Assembly: GCA_016282215.1 (NCBI GenBank)
Contig: JAEEKC010000205.1
Span: forward strand, 1 to 11,240
DNA: 11,240 nucleotides
Direction: 5' to 3'
Source: Lachnospiraceae bacterium
GTDB lineage: Bacteria > Bacillota > Clostridia > Lachnospirales > Lachnospiraceae
Below, piece after piece: positions 5,443 to 11,240 of the stretch. The stretch's first letter is position 1. Every line of letters begins with the position of its first letter. The translations under genes were made by a program, and so were the position numbers. A model generated the notes under the pieces. The model was given only the letters and a program-made list of their open reading frames with translations, was not told the DNA's origin and made no database searches.

Positions 5443-8400
5443 ATGAAAGAAACCGGAAAAACAAAAACAGGCATCAGGCTTTTGCTGATCGCCGTGATGA
5501 CACTCATTCTGTCGTCCGTTACGGTGTTTGCAGCAGAGCCCGTGAAGCCGGATGAGGTTGCAGAAAGAGAAACGAAAAAGATACACCACGAGTTCAGTTT
5601 GAAAGAGAATGAGGCTAATTATTATGGTAAAAACGAGCTCATCATGCCGGGGGATACATTTGAATTTCCCGTTGTAAATGTTGAGAATGATCCGGATGCA
5701 TACTTTGGATTGAGCGATCTCTATATTCTGTCAAGGGATTATGACGGATATTGGACATCCTATGACTGCCTGGCGGATGATTTTGAAGTAGAAGGAGAGG
5801 TTGAATGCATCGGTGAGGTGAATAAGTATTTTACAAGTGACGGGAAAACGGAGACCGTAACATTCAAGACGAAGTTTGAGAATAAGACGCAATGTCCGAT
5901 CCTTCTCTGGGGACTTGGCAGTGGAAGTGATGGTTACGGGAATGCGTTCAGCAGTCTTGCAGTCATTTTTTTACAACCCTACTATACAGTTCAATACAAT
6001 ATCGGCAATCCGGCCGAAGGGAATACAGATGACACGTATTTCTGGCCGGAGCCTGCGTCGGGCAAGCCGGAGTTTACGGATTATTACTGGATCACAGACA
6101 CCGAATACGTGATTAAGGTTCCGAACCCTGTTGAGGAAGGATATCATTTTAAAAAGTGGTCGGGCATAGCGGATGAAAATATAGATACAGATGACCATTA
6201 TTCTTATATAACGGTATGCTGGGATTCTGATATCGTGACGAATGGCGGCGCAGACAGGAATTTCAAAGGCTATGGTGATATTAAGACGGAGCCGGAATTT
6301 GAAAATGGTCCTACCGTTGCGTTTTACGGTAATGGCGGCAAGGTAAACGGCAGGGATAAGTGGGTGCTTGAAGTCAATAAGGACAGCACCAACGCCCAGA
6401 ATCCTGTCTATGACTTCAACCTGGATACCGCAAACGGTGATGTCATTGCCACGAAAGAGGATGACACATTCCTCGGCTGGTGTGCTAAGGAAGATACCCT
6501 TTATAATTTCTACTATAAAGACGGTTACAGCGGTGAGGAGAAAAAGGCCAGCGGAAGCTTTTTGACAAAAGACAGCGCGGCTGACCTGTATGAAGGATAT
6601 GAGCTTGACGATGCGAACTATAGCAATAACGGGGGCAAAGCAGTTGTCTATGCCAAATGGGAAAGCAATACCGAAGAATTCCTGGAAAAGAACGGCTATA
6701 AACTTCAGGATGACGGTACGCTATGGTTTTTGAACAACGATGGCGTAGCCAGCTGGGTTGACGCAAGAAAGGCTGATCCTACGCTTGCGGCAAAAGTGAA
6801 GGATATTAAGACCGGATTCGGAAAGGAAACTGTGAGCTATATTACAGACTATGATGCAGAAGCGCTGGCCGGATGTACAGGTCTTACAGAACTTACCCTT
6901 CAGGGTATTTCGGTCAGCTGTTCCTTCAAAGGCTGTACGAACCTGAAGAAGATCAACTTAGATCCTGCTGATGTGGTAAACTATTGGAGCAGTCTTGGGT
7001 ACTCACTGTTTGAGGGAACCAGCATGGATCTTGTGATCAATGTGCCGGCAGACTTGCTGATCGGTTACAAGGAACAGTATCCTGCATATGCTTACCTGTT
7101 TAATGCGGATACAACGGCTCACAGGTACCCGCTGACGGTAGGCGGTGAGATTTTTACCGATAAAAAACTTTCTGTTCAGTGCGGAGACGGAACGGCTACG
7201 TTTGATCCGGATACATCGATACTGACGCTGGAGAATGCGACCGTTTCAGGCAACATGGTCCCGCATTGGTGTTCGCCTTATTCTGATCCTGACAATTATG
7301 AGAATTTTAACAAAGCGGCGATCATCAGCGATCTGCCGGAGCTTACTATCGTACTGAAAGGTGACAATACAATACGGGCAGAGGATACCTGGGCGACAGA
7401 TTTCGTGAGAGCTTACGGAGATCTGGTGATCTCTGGAGACGGCAGCATTGAGGAAACAGTGTATGCGGAAAATTATGTGACGGACGGCGTTCCCTATGAC
7501 GGACCGTTTAAGCTTCCCGTGACGGCGCTCGGAGATGTTTCGATCGATGGCATTACCGCATCAAAGCTTGAAATCTGCCCGGAAGGTTCATTGCATATTA
7601 AGGATGCCACGCTCATCGGTACGTCCATCAAAGCAAAGGATACAGTTTCCATCGAAAACTCCGTCGTTGAAAGGGATACTGAGTGGGGCGGCCCGAATGG
7701 AAGACCGTACGATACCGTCATAAGCGCAGGCAAGAACCTTATCATATCCGGAAGTATGATCGGAAACCAAAGCGGGGAGGTTGCGCTCGACTGCGGGGAG
7801 GAAAACGTTGCCGTATCCATCAAGGACAGTAAACTTCAGCCGAGAACCGGTCTCATCAAGGCGGGAAGCAATTCGACGATGGTGATAGAAAACTCACAGA
7901 TCCTCGCTTACGGACAAAACGGCATGGGAGTGACCAATATACTTGTTGCAAACATTACGCTGAAAGACTGTGAGATCACCGCAGGCACATGGGCCGGCAT
8001 CGGCCAGTTTGTTATTGATGCAACCGGGAATGAGATCCCGGGACCGGACTTTATCGAATATACTGTTAGATTCAATACAAATAACGGCAGCGAGGTGCAG
8101 CCGCAGAAAGTCCTGACAGGACAGAAGGCAACGAAGCCTGCCGATCCCACAAAGGAAGGGAAAAAGTTTGCAGGATGGTATACCAGCTGGGATTATAAGG
8201 TTGAATTCGACTTTGATCAGCCGATCAGGGGCGATGTCACAGCCTATGCAAAATGGTTAAATGATTCTTCTTCCACGCATACCCATACGGCTGACACCAC
8301 CAAGTGGGTGAGCGATGCGACAAACCACTGGCACGTATGCAAAGGCGGCGACGGACAGGTGATGGACAAAGCGGCGCATACCTTTGATACCGGCAAGGTG

Positions 8401-9174
8401 GTAAAGAACGCAACAGAAACAGCAGAAGGCGAAATGACCTATACCTGCACAGCCTGCAAATACCAAAAGACCGAAACCATCGCCAAACTTTCGCCTTCCG
8501 GCAGCGGACAGGCCGGCGATAAAGAGACGGATCCCCTTGTAACGAATCCGGTGGGATCGGAAGTGAAAGCAAAGGACGGCAAAGCTGAATACGAAGTGAC
8601 CGGCAAGACCGAAGATGCGAGCGGAAAAGAGATTCTTACGGTTACCTATACCGAGCCGGAAGGCAAGGAAGAAAAAGCGACGAAGGTCGAGATCCCGGCA
8701 GAAGTACAGCTTTCAGACGGCACCACAGCGCAGGTAACGGAAATCGCGCCGAAGGCCTTTGAGAATAACAAAAAAGTGAAGACAGTTACCATTGGCAAAA
8801 ACGTAACAACTGTCGGAACCAATGCGTTTGCCGGCTGCAAAAACCTGACAACCGTAAAAGTAAACGGTACGGCCATGACGACTATCGGCGAAGGCGCTTT
8901 CAAAAACTGCCCGAAACTGAAATCCGTTGTTATCGGCAAAAACGTCACCAGGATTGGCAAGAACGCTTTTGCGGGCAATAAGAAACTCAAGACCATCACC
9001 TTCAAGACCACCAAACTGACCAAGGCAAAAGTCGGCAAGAAAGCCTTTGCGAACATCAACAAAAACGCCACGGTCTACTATCCGAAGTCCCTGAAGGGCA
9101 AGAAACTGACCGCTTTCCGGCAGATGCTGAAGAAGGGCGGTATACCGGGAACCGTGAAGTTAAAGAAGAAATAA
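5443..9174 (+). CDS. Large secreted modular surface protein (InlB-type B-repeats, parallel-strand core, BspA-type LRRs)
   Basis: A 1243-residue exported protein, probably involved in adhesion or ligand binding; no enzymatic motif is recognised. ATG 5443 is preferred over an in-frame ATG at 5383 because AGGAGG lies 10 nt upstream (5427-5432) and a clean signal peptide follows (MKETGKTKTGIRLLLIAVMT, cleavage near VFAA-EP). In order: a unique N-terminal domain (about 35-175); Listeria/Bacteroides-type repeats at about 180-245 and 290-406, ending in FKKW or AKW; an irregular LRR_5-like stretch (about 420-553); a core (about 562-860) starting LTVGGEIFTDKKL with repetitive strand-like segments; a third B-repeat (873-937, GKKFAGWYTSW ... 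AKW); a His/Cys module (945-1016, HTHTAD, NHWHVC, CTAC); and C-terminal BspA-type LRRs (about 1085-1215) with a Lys-rich end. No LPXTG motif or C-terminal membrane anchor is present, so attachment is unexplained. Confidence 0.9.
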   Translation: MKETGKTKTGIRLLLIAVMTLILSSVTVFAAEPVKPDEVAERETKKIHHEFSLKENEANYYGKNELIMPGDTFEFPVVNVENDPDAYFGLSDLYILSRDYDGYWTSYDCLADDFEVEGEVECIGEVNKYFTSDGKTETVTFKTKFENKTQCPILLWGLGSGSDGYGNAFSSLAVIFLQPYYTVQYNIGNPAEGNTDDTYFWPEPASGKPEFTDYYWITDTEYVIKVPNPVEEGYHFKKWSGIADENIDTDDHYSYITVCWDSDIVTNGGADRNFKGYGDIKTEPEFENGPTVAFYGNGGKVNGRDKWVLEVNKDSTNAQNPVYDFNLDTANGDVIATKEDDTFLGWCAKEDTLYNFYYKDGYSGEEKKASGSFLTKDSAADLYEGYELDDANYSNNGGKAVVYAKWESNTEEFLEKNGYKLQDDGTLWFLNNDGVASWVDARKADPTLAAKVKDIKTGFGKETVSYITDYDAEALAGCTGLTELTLQGISVSCSFKGCTNLKKINLDPADVVNYWSSLGYSLFEGTSMDLVINVPADLLIGYKEQYPAYAYLFNADTTAHRYPLTVGGEIFTDKKLSVQCGDGTATFDPDTSILTLENATVSGNMVPHWCSPYSDPDNYENFNKAAIISDLPELTIVLKGDNTIRAEDTWATDFVRAYGDLVISGDGSIEETVYAENYVTDGVPYDGPFKLPVTALGDVSIDGITASKLEICPEGSLHIKDATLIGTSIKAKDTVSIENSVVERDTEWGGPNGRPYDTVISAGKNLIISGSMIGNQSGEVALDCGEENVAVSIKDSKLQPRTGLIKAGSNSTMVIENSQILAYGQNGMGVTNILVANITLKDCEITAGTWAGIGQFVIDATGNEIPGPDFIEYTVRFNTNNGSEVQPQKVLTGQKATKPADPTKEGKKFAGWYTSWDYKVEFDFDQPIRGDVTAYAKWLNDSSSTHTHTADTTKWVSDATNHWHVCKGGDGQVMDKAAHTFDTGKVVKNATETAEGEMTYTCTACKYQKTETIAKLSPSGSGQAGDKETDPLVTNPVGSEVKAKDGKAEYEVTGKTEDASGKEILTVTYTEPEGKEEKATKVEIPAEVQLSDGTTAQVTEIAPKAFENNKKVKTVTIGKNVTTVGTNAFAGCKNLTTVKVNGTAMTTIGEGAFKNCPKLKSVVIGKNVTRIGKNAFAGNKKLKTITFKTTKLTKAKVGKKAFANINKNATVYYPKSLKGKKLTAFRQMLKKGGIPGTVKLKKK

Positions 9175-9217
9175 AAAAAGCCTTACAGGTTATCAAAGAA
9201 TGTAGTTTACATAAAAC

Positions 9218-9251
9218 AGACTGCGCCGTCAAAAGCGCAGTCTTGTTTTTT
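9218..9251 (+). terminator. Intrinsic terminator after the surface-protein gene
   Basis: A perfect 9-bp stem AGACTGCGC (9218-9226) / GCGCAGTCT (9235-9243) with an 8-nt loop is followed by TGTTTTTT. It lies 44 nt after the stop codon. Confidence 0.9.
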
Positions 9252-9271
9252 GCACGTAAATGCGGTATGAT
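9243..9271 (+). promoter_or_regulatory. Possible promoter of the NfeD/SPFH pair
   Basis: TATGAT (9266-9271) lies 17 nt after TTGTTT (9243-9248). The -35 box would overlap the T-run of the preceding terminator. Transcription would begin near 9278 and include the whole hairpin leader before the nfeD-like gene. The -35 match is weak (3 of 6). Confidence 0.35.
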
Positions 9272-9297
9272 TAGTTACATATAACCTAGTTTAACAG

Positions 9298-9354
9298 TGT
9301 AAAATCCGATATGAAAATACCGGAGGAATAAAACTAATGATACATTAAGGAGGC
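9298..9354 (+). promoter_or_regulatory. Duplicated 5' leader, copy 1 (before the NfeD-like gene)
   Basis: About 57 nt from TGTAAA (9298) to the ribosome site AAGGAGG (9347-9353) matches the leader at 9874-9929 at roughly 85 percent of positions with a few single-base gaps. It contains an imperfect hairpin, TCCGATAT (9305-9312) / ATACCGGA (9317-9324), with a GAAA loop. It then has the conserved block ACTAATGATA, which carries a possible mini-ORF. There is no T-run after the hairpin, so it is not a terminator. Confidence 0.7.
9337..9348 (+). other. Possible leader mini-ORF (Met-Ile-His-stop)
   Basis: ATG-ATA-CAT-TAA begins 10 nt after GGAGG (9322-9326), which forms the 3' arm of the leader hairpin. 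The stop codon overlaps the ribosome site of the nfeD-like gene. The second leader has a matching ATG-ATA start. Whether it is translated is unknown. Confidence 0.3.
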
Positions 9355-9360
9355 GATTAT

Positions 9361-9825
9361 ATGTCCGGATTAACCGGTTCCATGACCGGAATATGGATCC
9401 TGATCCTGATCATAACACTGGTGATCGAGATCGCAACCATGGGGTTGACCACGATCTGGTTCACCGGGGGCGCGGCAGTGGCATTTATCCTGTCACTTCT
9501 GAACCTGCCAGTGGCGGTGCAGATCGCAGCATTTCTGGTCGTTTCATTCGTGCTTTTGTTTTTTACAAGGCCCGTTGCAGTCAAGTACTTCAATAAGGAC
9601 CGCGTACAGACCAATTCCGATGCGCTGGTGGGAAAAGAAGGCGTTGTGGTTGCAGATATCAATAACATCGAAAACCTCGGCAGAGTGCTGATCGGCGGAA
9701 AAGAATGGTCAGCCCGTGCGGCCAACGAACATGCCAAGATCGCAGTCGGAGCAGTTGTTGTGGTCCGGGCCATCGAGGGCGTAAAACTGATCGTCGAGGA
9801 AACCGGCTCAGTCAGTGAACTGTAA
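9361..9825 (+). CDS. NfeD-like membrane protein
   Basis: A 154-residue protein of the short NfeD class: membrane segments followed by a soluble OB-fold. Proteins of this kind partner SPFH proteins in membrane microdomains. Three hydrophobic segments (about 10-28, 31-47 and 51-70) are followed by FTRPVAVKYF at the membrane edge, and then by the NfeD C-terminal domain (about 87-148) with ALVGKEGVVV and GRVLIGGKEWSARA, the typical Gly-x-Val ... Gly-x-x-Trp-x-Ala pattern. The N-terminal ClpP-like protease domain of long NfeD proteins is absent, as is usual for this short form. AAGGAGG at 9347-9353 with 7 nt spacing fixes the start. The SPFH partner gene follows after 111 nt with no terminator between, so co-transcription is likely. 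Confidence 0.92.
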   Translation: MSGLTGSMTGIWILILIITLVIEIATMGLTTIWFTGGAAVAFILSLLNLPVAVQIAAFLVVSFVLLFFTRPVAVKYFNKDRVQTNSDALVGKEGVVVADINNIENLGRVLIGGKEWSARAANEHAKIAVGAVVVVRAIEGVKLIVEETGSVSEL

Positions 9826-9873
9826 AGCAGGACGTTACTCAAACCCGGAGCGAAATATTACAAAAATTGGTAC

Positions 9874-9929
9874 TGTAAAGTCCGGTATGACAATCCGGAG
9901 TCAATAAACTAATGATAAATTCAGGAGGG
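9874..9929 (+). promoter_or_regulatory. Duplicated 5' leader, copy 2 (before the SPFH gene)
   Basis: This copy has the same order of elements as 9298-9354: TGTAAA, a hairpin TCCGG (9881-9885) / CCGGA (9895-9899), AATAAA, ACTAATGATA and the ribosome site AGGAGG (9923-9928). Differences are scattered substitutions and single-base gaps. The sequence upstream of TGTAAA is not clearly related between copies. Confidence 0.7.
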
Positions 9930-9932
9930 TGA
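9912..9932 (+). other. Possible leader mini-ORF (Met-Ile-Asn-Ser-Gly-Gly-stop)
   Basis: ATG-ATA starts 11 nt after GGAG (9897-9900) and reads through the ribosome site of the SPFH gene, stopping at TGA 9930-9932, four bases before that gene's ATG. The ATG-ATA start is conserved with copy 1 but the rest is not, so it may be incidental. Confidence 0.25.
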
Positions 9933-9936
9933 AAAA

Positions 9937-10860
9937 ATGGAAGGATTGATTTTTGTACTTATCTTATTGGCGGTTATCGCATGGATCATGATCAACTGCA
10001 TCAAGATCGTGCCCCAGGCACATGCCTATGTTATTGAGCGCCTCGGTGCATATCAGGGGACATGGGGCGTGGGAATGCATTTCAAGATGCCCATCGTGGA
10101 CCGCGTAGCCAAGAAGGTTTTGTTAAAAGAGCAGGTAGCGGATTTCGCACCCCAGGCTGTGATCACCAAGGATAACGTTACGATGCGGATCGACACCATC
10201 GTATTTTATCAGATCACAGACCCGAAGCTGTATGCATACGGCGTTGAGAATCCCATCATGGCGATCGAGAACCTGACAGCCACCACCCTTCGTAACGTCA
10301 TCGGTGAGATGGAACTTGACCAGACCCTGACCAGCCGTGAAGTCATCAATGCCAAGATGAGCACCACCCTGGATCTGGCAACCGATCCCTGGGGCATCAA
10401 AGTCAACCGCGTAGAGCTGAAAAACATCATTCCACCGGCAGCCATCCAGGATGCCATGGAGAAACAGATGAAGGCAGAGCGTGAACGCCGTGAAGCCATC
10501 CTTCGTGCAGAGGGCGAGAAAAAATCCACCATCCTTGTTGCTGAAGGTAAGAAAGAATCCGCGATCCTCGAGGCAGAGGCTGAAAAACAGTCCGCAATCC
10601 TGAGAGCGGAAGCGCAGAAGGAAAAGATGATTCGCGAGGCAGAAGGTCAGGCAGAAGCCATCATGAAAGTGCAGCAGGCTAATGCAGACGGTATCCGCAT
10701 GATCAAAGAAGCAGGCGCAGACGATGCAGTCCTGCAGATCAAGAGCCTTGAAGCCTTCGGCAAGATGGCAAACGGCCAGGCTACCAAGATCATCGTACCT
10801 TCCGACCTGCAGGGCATCGCATCCCTGGCGACTACCTTCAAGGAAGTTGTGAAGTCATAA
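9937..10860 (+). CDS. SPFH/band 7 (stomatin-like) membrane protein
   Basis: A 307-residue membrane-anchored scaffold protein of the stomatin/QmcA type, expected to oligomerise into large rings or microdomains together with its NfeD partner. One N-terminal hydrophobic segment (about 4-24) is followed by the SPFH domain (about 25-180): VPQAHAYVIERLGAYQGTW, GVGMHFKMPIVDRV, ITKDNVTMRIDTIVFYQITD, and WGIKVNRVELKNIIPP. A coiled coil follows, made of at least five 11-residue repeats of the form AILRAEGEKKS (187-241). The C-terminal part (about 255-307) contains KIIVPSDLQGIASL, typical of stomatins. AGGAGG at 9923-9928 with 8 nt spacing supports the start. It is placed after the NfeD-like gene and shares its leader type. 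No terminator with a T-run is visible after it; a GC-rich repeat follows. Confidence 0.94.
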   Translation: MEGLIFVLILLAVIAWIMINCIKIVPQAHAYVIERLGAYQGTWGVGMHFKMPIVDRVAKKVLLKEQVADFAPQAVITKDNVTMRIDTIVFYQITDPKLYAYGVENPIMAIENLTATTLRNVIGEMELDQTLTSREVINAKMSTTLDLATDPWGIKVNRVELKNIIPPAAIQDAMEKQMKAERERREAILRAEGEKKSTILVAEGKKESAILEAEAEKQSAILRAEAQKEKMIREAEGQAEAIMKVQQANADGIRMIKEAGADDAVLQIKSLEAFGKMANGQATKIIVPSDLQGIASLATTFKEVVKS

Positions 10861-10894
10861 GGAAAACGAAACCTATAAATATTCGAAAACGAAA

Positions 10895-10993
10895 AGCCTT
10901 CCCCCTCTGGGGGCGCTGCGTGCCAGTGGCACGCGTTTAGCGCGGACCGAGCCGGGAGGCGAGACAGGTGGCGCGAAGCGCCGGATGAGGGGC
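10895..10993. repeat. GC-rich palindromic intergenic repeat (GCCTTCCCC...GGATGAGGGG type)
   Basis: It begins AGCCTTCCCCCTCTGGGGG and ends GGATGAGGGGC, the edges of a repeat family I recall between genes in many gut Clostridia. Outer arms CCCCTC (10902-10907) and GAGGGG (10987-10992) can pair. Inside are CCCCC-TCT-GGGGG (10901-10913), a longer hairpin GCGCT-GCGTGCC-AGT-GGCACGC-GTTT-AGCGC (10913-10943), and GGCGC-GAA-GCGCC (10970-10982). It is much richer in G and C than the flanking genes. No protein is encoded. The argF promoter is not evident and would lie within or upstream of this element. Confidence 0.75.
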
Positions 10994-11022
10994 AAAAATA
11001 CTTCTCGAATCGGAGGAACATC

Positions 11023-11240
11023 ATGAACAACATCAACTTGAAGGGCCGCGACTTCCTCAAACTACTCGATTTCACGCCCGAGGAGATCGCATACCTGGTA
11101 GAACTTGCAGCAGACTATAAGGATAAAAAGAAAAACGGCATCATCCATGATACCCTGCGGGGAAAAAACGTGGCCCTGATCTTTGAAAAGACATCCACAA
11201 GAACCCGCTGCTCCTTTGAAGTGGCAGCAAGAGACCTGGG
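11023..11240 (+). CDS. argF: Ornithine carbamoyltransferase, N-terminal part (3' end outside window)
   Basis: The first 72 codons and part of the next are visible. The enzyme transfers the carbamoyl group of carbamoyl phosphate to ornithine, making citrulline in arginine biosynthesis. The start MNNINLKGRDFLKLLDFTPE and the carbamoyl-phosphate binding motif STRTR (58-62, within FEKTSTRTRCSFEVA) are diagnostic of ornithine rather than aspartate carbamoyltransferase. GGAGG at 11012-11016 with 6 nt spacing supports ATG 11023. A catabolic role (arcB, arginine deiminase pathway) cannot be excluded from this fragment; the flanking genes here do not help decide. Confidence 0.93.
   Translation, partial: MNNINLKGRDFLKLLDFTPEEIAYLVELAADYKDKKKNGIIHDTLRGKNVALIFEKTSTRTRCSFEVAARDL

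Noticed and set aside
9305..9324. Leader hairpin as a transcription terminator
   Set aside because: Short, AT-containing stem with no T-run after it, and it is followed at once by a strong ribosome site and gene.
10871..10889. ARG box or promoter before argF (CTATAAATATTCG)
   Set aside because: Only half of the known ARG box pattern (ATTC side) matches, and the nearest TTG-type -35 is 21 nt from TATAAA.
10647..11075. 142-codon minus-strand frame over the end of the SPFH gene and the start of argF
   Set aside because: It runs through the GC-rich repeat and two well-supported + strand genes; no start signal or domain.
1..11240. A new defence, secretion or mobile gene system
   Set aside because: Every substantial reading frame is explained by a recognisable housekeeping or envelope gene; only the non-coding elements remain unexplained.

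Overview
The window looks like chromosomal DNA of a Gram-positive Clostridia member, most likely Lachnospiraceae (inference). The evidence is a moderate-GC coding style with strong AGGAGG ribosome sites, a DnaE-type polymerase next to pfkA, a SleB-type cell wall hydrolase with SH3 domains, a large secreted protein with Listeria/Bacteroides-type repeats and BspA-type leucine-rich repeats, and two kinds of intergenic palindromic repeat familiar from gut Clostridia. All genes lie on the + strand.

Layout. Positions 1-1217 hold the 3' end of dnaE. Positions 1218-1434 hold a dense cluster of direct and inverted copies of a GTGTCATTGGGGACGGTTC-type repeat, ending beside a good pfkA promoter. pfkA (GTG start, 1510-2487) is followed 9 bp later by a TrmH/SpoU-type RNA 2'-O-methyltransferase (2497-3399). 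A strong promoter (TTGACA-N17-TAATAT) with a textbook WalR-type box just downstream precedes a secreted SH3-SH3-SleB cell wall hydrolase (3657-4976), closed by a terminator. A two-hairpin element follows at 5111-5212. Next comes a secreted 1243-residue modular surface protein (5443-9174) with its own terminator. An NfeD-like membrane protein (9361-9825) and an SPFH/band 7 (stomatin-like) protein (9937-10860) form a membrane-organising pair. Another GC-rich palindromic repeat (about 10895-10993) separates them from the 5' end of ornithine carbamoyltransferase (argF, 11023 onward, cut by the window edge).

How the genes work together. dnaE, pfkA and the methyltransferase are housekeeping genes in a compact run. 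The hydrolase and the surface protein are envelope genes, each apparently with its own promoter and terminator. NfeD and SPFH proteins are known partners, and here each gene carries a nearly identical 5' leader of about 56 nt. That leader has a small hairpin and a conserved ACTAATGATA mini-ORF start just before the ribosome site. This duplicated leader is the most unusual thing in the window.

I see no defence system, CRISPR array, tRNA, rRNA, transposase gene or prophage gene. The unexplained signals are regulatory or repeat elements between ordinary genes.
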